Shown: positions 1 through 8,946, counted from the stretch's first letter. The stretch: 64,000 nt of DNA from Leptospira sp. 96542 (GCA_029310945.1 JARJFC010000011.1:1-64000); one strand, 5' to 3'. Notes: generated by a model from the letters alone, not told the origin. Numbers and translations are program-made.

Positions 1-1732
1 GTTGTTCAACTAGGAATTGTATATTTTCGTTTCTCGCATCCCCATTCAAACAAAATTCTTCCAAGTTGGATGGAATATTCCATACACTACCTAGTTTTGC
101 TTCCTGGTTTATTGTTGATTGGAAAATTTTTAAATTTATATCTTTTGTAATTTTATCAGGTTCGATTTGGAGTAATTTTCTTGCATTGCCTTCACCAAGC
201 AAAGACCAATCTAAAATCTCTTCAAATTCAGAATAATTTGTAGGACTGTTGTAAAGATTCAAGAGAAAGCCGAATGTATTCGTCATAAAGGGAAGGATTT
301 GATTTCCACGGGCAATCAGTTTCTTCACCATTTGAATTGGTTGTCGGCATAACTTTTTGGCAGCTAAATATTCCTGTAAATTTTTATGAGAAAATTCAAA
401 TGTTGATGAAAAGTATGGAAGAGATAAGAATTCATTAATTTCTTCGAATTTTATACTCGTTTTTTGATTTAGAGTTAAATATAATGCAAGTGACTCTAAC
501 GATTTTTGAGTTTCTGTGAAATTTTCATGTTTGCGAAAAACTTTACGGATTTCGTTTTCAATTAAAAAATCAAAGAGTTCAATGATACTATTTGCGAGAG
601 TTTCTTTTTGTTCAAAAAAATCCAATAATTTGCACACATAGAAAATATTATCTTTAAATGAAATAAAAATTGGAGATTTTGTAAAAAGTTCTCTTTTTGA
701 GGTTGTTATCCCTCGCGTATCCAAGAGAGATTGTATATCATCATCGTCTAATGGTTGCAAATATACGAATTTAAAGTCTTGCCAATCATTGTTAGTGAAT
801 TGGGAAGAGTCATATGTATTTTCTCTTACGCTGAGTATCACTTTACGAATATAAGGTGATTGAATCGTGATTTGATTGATTTCTTTTAGAAGAGCAGAAC
901 GATCGGTTTCTGAAACTTCATCAAATCCATCAAGGAGCAACAAGGCATCTTTCATTTGGAAATCACCACTCGATGCCATACCCGTTTCTATCATATCCAT
1001 TAGTTTACCAGGTAAATAATAGCGTAATTCAATGAAGACTGGTGGGATAGTGATATCAGTTAATCGTTTGAGGATAGCCTGATGCAGAGATTTTAGACAA
1101 TATGTTTTTCCATATCCAGCACGTGCTTCGAGTATTGTAAATTGGGGAAGATTTGAAGAATAGTCTAATAATGTATGGTTGACTTTGGTTCCTCTTTTAA
1201 CATCGGTTTCATAAACCTTTCTTTTTACATAAGTTAGACTTTCGTCTAATAATCGATTATTACTTGCTAGATAGTCAATCATGATAGCATTCTCTGCCGC
1301 AGGAATGCCTATGATTCGCCCTAGAGTATCGTCCTTTGAAATAATCTCTTCCAGATTTTCTGCATCAAATATTTTAACGACTATATTTGTCTCCAACCTT
1401 TGAATCTTTGCTTTTTCACTTTGTTTAACATTTTGATTTGTGAAAAAATTTAATTCTTTAAATGGCCCAAGTTTGGTTTTCTCAATTTCTTCCTTTAATT
1501 TCTTTTTCCACGCCTTATTGATTGAATAAGCAACATTGATCAAACCATTAGTTGACTCTGACCAACCATCTGTTCCACCATCGCCTCCCGCATCTAGTCC
1601 AGTTGAAGGAAGGAACAATTTATCGAGTCTATTTTGATTTATTTCATTGCAAAGTGATTCAAAAAGAGAATCTCCTTTATTTGTAATATTCAATTTTTTT
1701 AGTGCAGTGTGGATGAGAAGTTTACGATTCAT
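1..1732 (-). CDS. NACHT-type NTPase with nuclease-like N-terminus (partial)
   Basis: The reading frame opens at an ATG at 1732 and runs without a stop off the left edge, giving at least 577 residues. A P-loop reads ARAGYGKT (residues 203-210) and a Walker B reads LLLLDGFDE, with its acidic core at 268-272. This hhhhDGxDE form is typical of NACHT NTPases. Near the left edge FSHKNLQEYLAA matches the F-H-x-x-x-Q-E-Y-L-A-A signature after the NACHT winged helix. Residues 1-130 look like a PD-(D/E)XK restriction-type domain: an FESLCNEI helix, then GGDGGTDGW (about 50-58), then AYSINKAWKKKL where these enzymes carry the Q/E-x-K strand. STAND/NACHT proteins with nuclease effectors are known anti-phage proteins (Avs and bNACHT groups), so defence is the inferred role. 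The C-terminal sensor lies outside the window. Confidence 0.8.
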   Translation of the reverse strand, partial: MNRKLLIHTALKKLNITNKGDSLFESLCNEINQNRLDKLFLPSTGLDAGGDGGTDGWSESTNGLINVAYSINKAWKKKLKEEIEKTKLGPFKELNFFTNQNVKQSEKAKIQRLETNIVVKIFDAENLEEIISKDDTLGRIIGIPAAENAIMIDYLASNNRLLDESLTYVKRKVYETDVKRGTKVNHTLLDYSSNLPQFTILEARAGYGKTYCLKSLHQAILKRLTDITIPPVFIELRYYLPGKLMDMIETGMASSGDFQMKDALLLLDGFDEVSETDRSALLKEINQITIQSPYIRKVILSVRENTYDSSQFTNNDWQDFKFVYLQPLDDDDIQSLLDTRGITTSKRELFTKSPIFISFKDNIFYVCKLLDFFEQKETLANSIIELFDFLIENEIRKVFRKHENFTETQKSLESLALYLTLNQKTSIKFEEINEFLSLPYFSSTFEFSHKNLQEYLAAKKLCRQPIQMVKKLIARGNQILPFMTNTFGFLLNLYNSPTNYSEFEEILDWSLLGEGNARKLLQIEPDKITKDINLKIFQSTINQEAKLGSVWNIPSNLEEFCLNGDARNENIQFLVEQ

Positions 1733-1957
1733 TTTTTTTGTTATTTATTTGTTCAATCCCTACTCCCAATAGAAATTTTTCATTTGTATTCAGGACACAT
1801 GCTGGTGCGTTTATAGGTTTTCGTTCATATAAAAAGCCAAAATAAAAATTGATTTCCTTGCATCTATCTAGTCTACCCGGAGCCTAGGACAATTTACAAA
1901 ATCTAACGGTGATTCCATTAGAGAAAAGAATAAAAATTAGAAATTTATGCCGATTGG

Positions 1958-2215
1958 ATGGCAAAGTTTCATTTTATAGGAGAACTTAAAAAATTGTTTA
2001 CACTCATTCGTTTTGAAAGCGTAGAATTAGCGCATATCCAGGTGGAGAAGGGGGGAGTAAAATCGTTTCCCTGTGGGTTTGACTCATCAAAACATACAAT
2101 GGAAAAATCATCACAAAGGTTAGACCTAAAAAAAATCCGAGTGGCTGTGGCTAAATCTGCCAATGCTGATTCCGATATTTGTGCTGTTTGCGTGGGTGCA
2201 TTGTATTCACATTGA
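1958..2215 (+). CDS. Doubtful small ORF, 85 aa
   Basis: This ORF lies in the 587-base gap between the NACHT gene and the YciI-like gene. It has no Shine-Dalgarno sequence before the ATG, no family I recognise, and an overlapping ORF of similar size on the other strand. The C-terminal part (LDLKKIRVAVAKSANADSD) looks protein-like and could be the tail of a decayed gene. I see nothing else in 1733-2319 apart from AT-rich sequence that should hold the NACHT promoter. Confidence 0.2.
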   Translation: MAKFHFIGELKKLFTLIRFESVELAHIQVEKGGVKSFPCGFDSSKHTMEKSSQRLDLKKIRVAVAKSANADSDICAVCVGALYSH

Positions 2216-2319
2216 TTCCACAGATTTTGATTTTGTTTGGGTCATTTATAATATAGTTAATCGTAGTTTCTATTTTTCTATTCAAGTATGGTTTCCATTG
2301 GTTTCACCTAACGTTAAAA

Positions 2320-2607
2320 TTAGCTTAAAAAGGATTTAAATTTATCATTCGCCATTGAAGGGCTCATTTCATAAATTTCATACGTAACAATATTTTCTGT
2401 AACGAAGGGGTCTTCGTTTATTCTTCGTTCTAATTCTACGTATGAATTACAAGAAGCGATGATTCCTCCTCCTTGGTTTGGTTGTAATGAACCAACGATC
2501 ATAAAAACATTGTCTTCGATTCCTTTTTTTATCCACTTTTTATGATCCGCCATAAAATCACCCGCAAGGTTTTTATTCTCTGAAAATTTTAAAAATATGA
2601 TAAACAT
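2320..2607 (-). CDS. YciI-like (YCII domain) protein
   Basis: A 95-residue single-domain protein of the YCII/YciI family, a dimeric alpha-beta barrel of poorly defined enzymatic role. The family His (H22, in DHKKW) and Asp (D66, in EDPF) are both present, as are the central GGGIIAS strand and the terminal YEIYEMSP segment. The length is normal for the family. It starts 12 bases after the stop of the TetR gene at 2620-3186 and is probably co-transcribed with it, so the TetR protein likely controls this gene as well as itself. The substrate is unknown. Confidence 0.8.
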   Translation of the reverse strand: MFIIFLKFSENKNLAGDFMADHKKWIKKGIEDNVFMIVGSLQPNQGGGIIASCNSYVELERRINEDPFVTENIVTYEIYEMSPSMANDKFKSFLS

Positions 2608-2619
2608 TCAAATATCCTT

Positions 2620-3186
2620 TTATTTTTTTAGATTTTGCAACCAATGAATCAAAAGTTTCACTTCGTAATGAACAAACTCTTCGTCATGGTAGGTATTTGC
2701 AAGAGTCGCTATCCCTTGGCTTCTTGAAAGCACATGCATGGCATAATTATCTGCATGATTTTTGAATCCTAATTCATTAAATTGTGATTTAAGCCACTCT
2801 CGAAATAGACTAAATATCTGCGTTGCCTCACCACGTGAAGAATGTTGAAGTTTATTTAGTTCAGTTGTTAAAGTTCCAACAGGACAACCATAGAGTTTAA
2901 TTTTTGATAAATTAACAATTAATATATGAATAAAACTTTGGATTCTTTCAAAAGGACTTTTTCCCTTCAGTTGCCATGTCTCCAACATTTTTTCTGTTTT
3001 CTCCAATCGGTAGGCAATAACAGCACTCAATATCTCATCTTTAGATTTAAAATGATGATAAAAATTTCCCCTTGAAATATTCACTTTATTGGCAATGTCT
3101 GAAAAAGATGTCTTCTCAAATCCCTTTTTGTAAAACAATTGATCTGCGCTTTCTATTATTTCATCTCTAGTAGTTGTGCTTTTCAA
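2620..3186 (-). CDS. TetR/AcrR family transcriptional regulator
   Basis: 188 residues. The N-terminal helix-turn-helix is typical: residues 8-50 include FEKTSFSDIANKVNISRGN followed by FYHHFKSKDE. The C-terminal ligand domain contains YGCPVGTLTTEL, a segment found in one TetR subgroup. It is the first gene of a short operon with the YciI-like gene. Two perfect AGGAC-N4-GTCCT palindromes lie 24-67 bases upstream of its start (3210-3225 and 3238-3253) and are the obvious autoregulatory operators. The inducer cannot be inferred. Confidence 0.9.
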   Translation of the reverse strand: MKSTTTRDEIIESADQLFYKKGFEKTSFSDIANKVNISRGNFYHHFKSKDEILSAVIAYRLEKTEKMLETWQLKGKSPFERIQSFIHILIVNLSKIKLYGCPVGTLTTELNKLQHSSRGEATQIFSLFREWLKSQFNELGFKNHADNYAMHVLSRSQGIATLANTYHDEEFVHYEVKLLIHWLQNLKK

Positions 3187-3209
3187 TGGAACCTCGTCGA
3201 TTTGTAAAT

Positions 3210-3253
3210 TAGGACGAATGTCCTAATTTTAGTTTTTTAGGACTATTGTCCTA
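3210..3253. promoter_or_regulatory. Tandem TetR operators (TAGGAC-N4-GTCCTA x2)
   Basis: Two perfect 16-bp palindromes, TAGGACGAATGTCCTA at 3210-3225 and TAGGACTATTGTCCTA at 3238-3253. They share 6-bp arms and differ only in the 4-bp centre. Their centres are 28 bp apart, nearly on one helical face if the repeat is about 9.3-10.5 bp. They sit just upstream of the TetR gene that starts at 3186. Binding by that protein is inferred from position. Confidence 0.8.
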
Positions 3254-3396
3254 GATCAAGAATTTTTTAGCTTTTGAGTGTAGATATTTCAATTTTAGAG
3301 ATACATAGATTTGTACTCAAAATTTGATTAGTGAGTAAATATCCTTGATAAATCCACTACCAATACCCCCTATCTCGAAGATAAACAATCCAACGA

Positions 3397-4665
3397 TCAA
3401 GGTCCTGCGACACAACGAACGGTAATGTTTTCGCTTTTAGTAAAATAACTATTATAACCGTTATTGAAGCTAACGATCCATGCATTGGCTTGATCTCCAA
3501 CAAATGTAGACGACGACCAATAGACACCAACGACTATGTTTGGAAACATCGCAGTATCAATTGTGGGAGAAGAGTAACCGGCACCACAATTTACATTGTC
3601 GGCAAGTGGAGTTGGCGTACCATTGGAACAATAAACTAAACCCATAAGTTCGGATTTGCGAGGAATGCGCCACGATGTGATGCCGTAGGTTCCAGCCCCC
3701 GAATTCGCAGTGTTCAATGAATGGCAAGCGTTCCAAGCACTGGAAGTTCCAGCTCCATTTAAGTGACCGTAAACAGTAGAGCCCTCTCCAAGGGGGCTTG
3801 CATCATTGCAGGAATTATTTAAACTATTACAATATTGCACTCCTGTTGCACCATAACTTGATGGAGATCCGGTACCTGTACAATCTCCAGTTGCTGCGTT
3901 CCATAATTGTCCATGGATACATCGCATCCAGGAAAGACCATTTTTAATTGCCACAGGGCATGTAACAATAATATTCGTTACATTTCCATTCACAGTGCCC
4001 GATCCATTTTGCACAATACAACGTGTGTTTGTTGGCTGTGATTGTATTGTGACATTATAATTGGCTCCGTTGGATATCGGTAGGGAAAAAGAATAAGCAC
4101 CATTGGTACTGATTGTATTGTCATCTGTCCCATTATTTCGGATGATGATACTGGTTCCTGCTAGAAGTCCGGTGACAGTACCACCAATCGTATGAGCAGT
4201 ACTTATGGAAATGATGATCGTTGTTTCCGCTCTCCCAATGGAACTGTTTGCTGTGATTGTATAAGAAGTTGCAGGCTGTAAAGTATCTGGTGTTCCACTA
4301 ATTGCACAAGTGGTTGTATCGAGAATGAGTCCCGAAGGTAATTCTGTATCGGAGGAACAAGTTTCGATAATTCCTGTGACTGTAGGTATGATTGGCGAAA
4401 TCGGAAGATTTTGAGTCAAAATATAAGGACTACCAGTATAAATTAAGTTAGGTGTGTTTTTCGTTCCAGGCATATCGGAAAAACAGAAATTACTTTTTAG
4501 CAAACAGCTTAAAATTTGGGTTTCATAAAACCCTTTGCTTTCGAAATCACCTGGATTGTTGAAATGCAATGGCTGGCAAAATATTCCAGACGATAAATAG
4601 AATAGAAGTAACAAATGAATCCCCCACGGATAGCACGAAGATCGGAAGGATCGAATTTTCTCCAT
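3397..4665 (-). CDS. Exported DUF1566 protein with Ig-like domain
   Basis: 422 residues. An N-terminal hydrophobic stretch (about 17-30) suggests export. A Cys at about residue 30 is preceded by Phe, which is poor for a lipobox, so lipidation is doubtful. Residues about 75-155 form a putative Ig domain: LPSGLILDTTTCAISGTP is the classic GLxLDxxTGxISGTP pattern. A carboxypeptidase-regulatory-like strand segment follows. Residues about 240-422 form a DUF1566 (Lcl C-terminal) domain, with GLSWMRC, CNSLNN, WRIPRKSEL and YWSSS motifs. Such proteins are abundant in Leptospira; their function is unknown. A decayed paralogue lies at 6964-7479. Confidence 0.75.
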   Translation of the reverse strand: MEKIRSFRSSCYPWGIHLLLLFYLSSGIFCQPLHFNNPGDFESKGFYETQILSCLLKSNFCFSDMPGTKNTPNLIYTGSPYILTQNLPISPIIPTVTGIIETCSSDTELPSGLILDTTTCAISGTPDTLQPATSYTITANSSIGRAETTIIISISTAHTIGGTVTGLLAGTSIIIRNNGTDDNTISTNGAYSFSLPISNGANYNVTIQSQPTNTRCIVQNGSGTVNGNVTNIIVTCPVAIKNGLSWMRCIHGQLWNAATGDCTGTGSPSSYGATGVQYCNSLNNSCNDASPLGEGSTVYGHLNGAGTSSAWNACHSLNTANSGAGTYGITSWRIPRKSELMGLVYCSNGTPTPLADNVNCGAGYSSPTIDTAMFPNIVVGVYWSSSTFVGDQANAWIVSFNNGYNSYFTKSENITVRCVAGP

Positions 4666-4819
4666 GAAGAGAGTATAACGGATAGAAAGGATTCCGTCGT
4701 TCTGGTATATATTTCGGAGCTCTTTTTTGGGAAAGGTCTGGGCGATCCGAGCCTAACCTTGGAAACGAAACTAGACCTAAAGAACGAATCCAAACAAATA
4801 AATTCAGATCCTCCTCTTT

Positions 4820-5737
4820 TCAATTGAATGAATTCCTGAATTCTTTCGGAGTGAGCGTTGTTTTGGTTTTGAAAAGTCTACTGAAATACTGTGGGTATTC
4901 AAAACCCAACTGAATTGCGATTTCATTCACAGAAAGTGAAGTTGTGGCTAATTTTTCTTTTGCCCTTTCTATGACCCAAGTGTGAATGTGCTGTTGGGTA
5001 TTTTGGCCTGTGCTTGTTCTCAATAGATCACTCAAATAGTTGGGTGAGACATTCAATTGAAAAGAAAGATATTTCACTGTTGGTAATCCAAGTTTTTGCA
5101 CCTGATTACTCTCAAAATACTCATTTAACAAACTTTCCAATCGAATCAAAAGATCGTCACTCGTATGTTTTCTGGTGATGAACTGTCTGTTATAAAATCG
5201 ATTGGCATAATTGAGAAGAACTTCTATATGAGAGATCATTACATCTTGACTGAATGTATCAATCGGTGTGAGATATTCCTCTTCCAAATTTTTCATGATT
5301 GTTTCGATTACTGCTTCTTCTTTGTCGGATAAGTGCAGCGCTTCGTGAGTCTCATAGGAGAAAAAACCATACTTTTTGATATGTTTTGCTAGATGGGAAT
5401 GGCGAATAAAATTGGCATGAAAAATCAAACCCCATCCTGATAGTTCGGAAACATCTGTTGACTCGTCAAAGGAAAACACTTGTTTGGGGGCACTCAAACT
5501 CATGATTCCTTCACTAAAATCATAATTTTGCCTCCCATACCGTATGGTACCTTTGATATTTTTTTTAATGGAAACCATATAAAAGTCATAAACGAATTTA
5601 TGTTCCAAAAAATAGGGACTCATTTTTGAACCCTTAAATTTTATAATGGATACAAGTGGATGTTGCGGTTTTGGTAAATCCAAGGCTTTAAGATAAGCAC
5701 CAATGGAATCAAATGTAATGAGTCCTTTTGTTTTCAT
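4820..5737 (-). CDS. AraC family transcriptional regulator
   Basis: 305 residues. The C-terminal 100 residues hold two helix-turn-helix motifs of the AraC/XylS fold: VKYLSFQLNVSPNYLSDLL, then VNEIAIQLGFEYPQYFSRLF, followed by the KTKTTLTPKEFR tail. The N-terminal about 190 residues form a cupin-like sensor. The gene lies 68 bases downstream of the aldo-keto reductase gene on the same strand and is probably co-transcribed with it. It likely controls that gene, since AraC-type regulators are often found beside aldo-keto reductases of this class. The inducer is unknown. Confidence 0.9.
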   Translation of the reverse strand: MKTKGLITFDSIGAYLKALDLPKPQHPLVSIIKFKGSKMSPYFLEHKFVYDFYMVSIKKNIKGTIRYGRQNYDFSEGIMSLSAPKQVFSFDESTDVSELSGWGLIFHANFIRHSHLAKHIKKYGFFSYETHEALHLSDKEEAVIETIMKNLEEEYLTPIDTFSQDVMISHIEVLLNYANRFYNRQFITRKHTSDDLLIRLESLLNEYFESNQVQKLGLPTVKYLSFQLNVSPNYLSDLLRTSTGQNTQQHIHTWVIERAKEKLATTSLSVNEIAIQLGFEYPQYFSRLFKTKTTLTPKEFRNSFN

Positions 5738-5805
5738 AACCTTTTCCTGTAATTGGAAGCGGGAGTAAAAATAAAAAATGAGTTTGATACTCCCACGAGT
5801 TCTTT

Positions 5806-6816
5806 TTAACGATCTAAGATAGTCATGGAAGCCGCATCATAACGATCTCCAGTAGTTGTACCGAGAGGAATGATCGATTCGAGTTGGTCGAGTTCTTCTT
5901 TGGTTAAAACCATATTGGCAGCCGCAATGTTTTCCTCTACATATTTGACTCGTTTCGTTCCAGGAATGGCAACTGCATCTTTTGCAAGTACCCAAGCAAT
6001 TGCCAGTTGGGAAGGCGTGATCCCTTTCTTTGTGGCTAATTTTTTGATTTGATTTACCAATTCTAAATTTTTATAAAACTGTTCTCCTTGGTAACGTGGG
6101 ATATTTCTTCTAAAATCGTTTGCATCAAAATCTTCAGGGGTTTTGATTTCTCCCGTTAAAAATCCTCTACTAAGAGGAGAATAGGCAACAAGCCCGATTC
6201 CCAGCTCCTGCATAGCCGCTAAAGTCCCAGAACTTTCAACTTCCCTTTCAAATATAGAATATTCCGTTTGAACAGCTGTTAATTGATGAATGTTATGGGC
6301 ACGTCTGATCGTGGCTGAAGAAACTTCCGAAAGGCCAATATAACGCACCTTTCCTTCTTTGACAAGTTCCGACATGACCCCGACCGTATCTTCGATCGGA
6401 GTGTTGGGATCGAGTCTATGGAGGTAATATAAATCAACATGATCTGTATTTAAATTTTTTAAGGAACGTTCCAGAGCTTTTTTTACATACTCAGGTTTTC
6501 CGTTGATTTGCCAGGTGAGTTGTTCATTATCATCTACTTCAAAACCAAACTTGGTTGCAAGAATGTATTCATTGCGATTGCCCTTGATCGCTTTTGCAAT
6601 CAGTCTCTCGTTTTTCAAAGGACCATATAGATCCGCTGTATCTAAAAAGTTAACTCCTAATTCAAAAGCGCGGTGTATTGTCGCGATGGATTCTTTTTCG
6701 TCCGCAACACCATAAATATTCATTTCTGCCATTGTAGACATTCCCATACATCCTAGTCCTTCTATGGGAACAACTAGTCCTTGTTTGCCTAAATTGATTT
6801 TTCTTATGTTTGTCAT
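5806..6816 (-). CDS. Aldo/keto reductase
   Basis: 336 residues, full length for a soluble NADPH-dependent aldo/keto reductase of the YajO/AKR13-like type. The catalytic tetrad is visible: D59 and Y64 in LDTADLYG, K89 in LATKFG and H133 in YYLHR. The C-terminal IPGTKRVKYVEENIAAA segment is the cofactor-phosphate binding region. It would reduce aldehydes or ketones; the substrate is not predictable. It starts after a 150-bp region with dyad symmetries (6875-6923) and is followed by the AraC regulator. Confidence 0.92.
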   Translation of the reverse strand: MTNIRKINLGKQGLVVPIEGLGCMGMSTMAEMNIYGVADEKESIATIHRAFELGVNFLDTADLYGPLKNERLIAKAIKGNRNEYILATKFGFEVDDNEQLTWQINGKPEYVKKALERSLKNLNTDHVDLYYLHRLDPNTPIEDTVGVMSELVKEGKVRYIGLSEVSSATIRRAHNIHQLTAVQTEYSIFEREVESSGTLAAMQELGIGLVAYSPLSRGFLTGEIKTPEDFDANDFRRNIPRYQGEQFYKNLELVNQIKKLATKKGITPSQLAIAWVLAKDAVAIPGTKRVKYVEENIAAANMVLTKEELDQLESIIPLGTTTGDRYDAASMTILDR

Positions 6817-6874
6817 AAATTAATTGTAAACATTCAATGCAGAAGAATTCAATTTACTTTTAAACTGAGGGTGT

Positions 6875-6923
6875 ATACTGATTCAGTATAATTGTATACA
6901 AAATGAAGGATATAATTTTGTAT
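6875..6923. promoter_or_regulatory. Dyad-rich control region upstream of the aldo/keto reductase
   Basis: A perfect 7-1-7 palindrome ATACTGATTCAGTAT lies at 6875-6889. An inverted pair follows, ATACAAAAT (6896-6904) and ATTTTGTAT (6915-6923). The region is 60-110 bases upstream of the reductase start codon. It may bind the AraC-type regulator or contain the promoter; the assignment is by position only. Confidence 0.45.
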
Positions 6924-6963
6924 AATTAGAGTTAGTTTGTATTTTGAAATTCCGCAATCATCA

Positions 6964-7479
6964 TTATCCCGTAGTGCTACCCCTCGAATAATCAACATAC
7001 CATGCTACCCCAGTGTTTTGTGAATTGGCCGTCCAGTACATACCGATGACGCCAGACCCTGCCAAAGGGAATATAGTTGTATTGAGAAAGTAACGTTTTA
7101 TTCTTCCGCAGCCTGCCGAATCATTGTCTACAGGTATATCCGTTGGATTTTCTGAACAGGCAATCGTCAGTTTTAATTCATTTTTTGGTGTTACGCGCCA
7201 ATTGGATATTGAAACTAACTTCAGTTAATTGAAGTATGCATACGCGCACTTAATGAATTATTCAATAAAGTCGTATCTATATCATTACAACTAAAGCAGT
7301 AAAATACTTGAATGGGAACTTCAGGAGAACAGGAATTATTTTCAGGGAGCCATATTTGCCCAATGGAACATTTTGCAAACGTAAGTGTTTTCTCCGTATG
7401 CGTTTGTCCACCAAAGGTTCCAGCATTGCCTACGAATTGGACAGTTCCATCGCGGTTGTCGGTTAACTTTCCAATTTCC
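6964..7479 (-). pseudogene. Decayed DUF1566 gene
   Basis: Reading the minus strand, a frame from about 7479 gives KLTDNRDGTVQFVGNAGTFGG, then C-S-I-G-Q-I-W-L-P, FYCFSC and LLNNS before a stop at about 7225. After a frameshift the next frame gives NWRVTPKNELK, then YFLNTTIFP, MYWTANS and AWYVDYSRGS, and stops at 6964. These are the ordered landmarks of a DUF1566 C-terminal domain. The gene has lost its N-terminus and is broken at least once in the middle. It is a dead paralogue of the gene at 3397-4665. Confidence 0.8.
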
Positions 7480-7648
7480 GATCAAAATGTATGGATTGAA
7501 TTATTGCCTGAGGATAACCGCCATATCAAAGTTAGCATGAAATCAACTTGGGTCGACTCTACTCTGATTTTGTTTATTGGGTCACTTACAAGCATTAGCC
7601 GAAAGGAAGGCAGATCGAAGTTTGTGAGTTTTAGAAAATTCGTCACTA

Positions 7649-8314
7649 TTATAATTTGGCATTCACTAGCCGCCAAATTGTAGACGTAAGTTTTTGACTG
7701 TTGATGACTCCCCCATGACATGGAATGATTGTCGTCGGACTATCTTTCTCAATCTGGCGCTTCAACCATTCAAGATAGACCACGCGATCTGCAACTCCGA
7801 ATTTTGGAAAAGTTTTAAGAATATCTGGTTTAGCGATTTTTGTTTTGCTATTTTCAATTGATCCACAGAACGAGTCGACAACCAACCACGAATGGGATTT
7901 AATACCGCGAATAGAAATCCAAACTTCTCCCGTTTTCAATCCCGCAGGTTGCAATAATTTCATATTACTCAAAAGTCGGGAACGAAGCTTATCTATGTCT
8001 TTAAATTGAAGACCAGTCACATTTTTAAGTCTTATACCAGCTGATTCAGATGCGCAAATTAAGGCTTTAGGAAAGGCTTTCGCATACTCTTTCAAGCCTT
8101 TATTATGATAGTGATTAGGTGCTATCAATATCTCTACTTTTCCTAAGTCAGTTAAACTTGCAAGGGCTTCATCACCAAGTCCTTCCACTGGACTGAACAG
8201 GCACACCCCACCCGTGCTCAGACGAATTGCCGTACAACGAAGTTGGTCCCTAGACGCAATATAAATGCCGTCGAAGCCATCTAAGGCAACAAACTCAGAC
8301 AAAAATTTACTCAT
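7649..8314 (-). CDS. DUF4336-like / metallo-hydrolase-fold protein
   Basis: 221 residues. The layout resembles the beta-lactamase-like DUF4336 family: TAIRLSTGGVCLFSPVEGL near the start, then LIAPNHYHNKGL (about 85-96), a SHSWLVVDSF strand, and a terminal IIPCHGG. The HxHxDH zinc motif of true metallo-beta-lactamases is not complete, as expected for DUF4336. The gene overlaps the end of the upstream TetR gene by 8 bases, so the two form an operon and the regulator likely controls it. The last 70 bases abut the decayed DUF1566 region. Function unknown. Confidence 0.65.
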   Translation of the reverse strand: MSKFLSEFVALDGFDGIYIASRDQLRCTAIRLSTGGVCLFSPVEGLGDEALASLTDLGKVEILIAPNHYHNKGLKEYAKAFPKALICASESAGIRLKNVTGLQFKDIDKLRSRLLSNMKLLQPAGLKTGEVWISIRGIKSHSWLVVDSFCGSIENSKTKIAKPDILKTFPKFGVADRVVYLEWLKRQIEKDSPTTIIPCHGGVINSQKLTSTIWRLVNAKL

Positions 8315-8906
8315 TCACGAGGCTCCAGTTTTGAATTTGTTGTTTTACCATTTTAACCATAGAAGCACCGGCTTTATTTGACCTTTCGGCGCGGTTCATT
8401 GTGTGGATTCCCATGACAGCAATAACCAAAGCCTTAGAATATTCTTTTAAACTCATACTTGGGTTGATTTCTTTGTTTTTTAAAGAAAGTTCTAGGGCTG
8501 AAGTAAAACACTTTTGCAAAGTGCGCCAATAAGCACGACACTCGGCTTCAACTTTAGAGTTACCGATGATAGCGTTTTCAATTCCAGCATTTACAATCAG
8601 GCATCCCCACTCACTTGATGTGGGCGATTTGTCTGCAACCAATCCTGTAAAAAAAGTTGAAATTGAAGCTATCCCGCCCGTTTTTATAGGCTGCAATGCA
8701 CTTGCAAAAGCGGCATTTGCATAAAGCTTTATAACTTCAAGGTATAAACCTTCCTTTCCGCCAAACTCAGTCTGAATTGCAAATTGATTAAGTCCTGTTT
8801 TTTCTTCAATACAACGCACGCCCGAACCAGAGTAGCCCCTAGACCAGAATACTTCACAAGCGCGTATCAATGCATCGTCACGGTTATAAGACTTTGGTCG
8901 AGCCAA
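8307..8906 (-). CDS. TetR family transcriptional regulator
   Basis: 199 residues. The N-terminal HTH reads GYSGSGVRCIEEKTGLNQFAIQTEFGGKEGLY, with the R-P-K-S-Y-N-R-D-D N-terminus common in the YxaF/LmrA-like TetR subgroup. The C-terminal domain contains SEWGCLIVNAGIEN, matching the GCLxxN signature of that group. It leads an operon with the DUF4336-like gene. An imperfect palindrome at 8925-8946, immediately upstream of its start, is the likely operator. Confidence 0.88.
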   Translation of the reverse strand: MARPKSYNRDDALIRACEVFWSRGYSGSGVRCIEEKTGLNQFAIQTEFGGKEGLYLEVIKLYANAAFASALQPIKTGGIASISTFFTGLVADKSPTSSEWGCLIVNAGIENAIIGNSKVEAECRAYWRTLQKCFTSALELSLKNKEINPSMSLKEYSKALVIAVMGIHTMNRAERSNKAGASMVKMVKQQIQNWSLVNE

Positions 8907-8924
8907 ATTTATATTCCTTTATAG

Positions 8925-8946
8925 TTTCTATACAATTGCATAGAAA
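8925..8946. promoter_or_regulatory. Putative TetR operator (TTTCTAT-N8-ATAGAAA)
   Basis: A 7-bp inverted repeat, TTTCTAT at 8925-8931 and ATAGAAA at 8940-8946, surrounds a central CAATTG that is itself palindromic. It is 19 bases upstream of the TetR gene starting at 8906. Regulation of that gene is inferred from position. Confidence 0.6.

Noticed and set aside
1969..2163. Minus-strand ORF of 64 codons opposite the doubtful ORF at 1958.
   Set aside because: No ribosome site and no recognisable protein; neither ORF of the pair is convincing.
4560..4665. Calling the DUF1566 protein at 3397 a lipoprotein from the Cys near residue 30.
   Set aside because: Phe precedes the Cys, which does not fit even the relaxed spirochaetal lipobox, so only export is claimed.
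4509..4827. Overlapping ORFs on both strands between the AraC and DUF1566 genes.
   Set aside because: No ribosome sites, no families, and the coding signal belongs to the DUF1566 gene.
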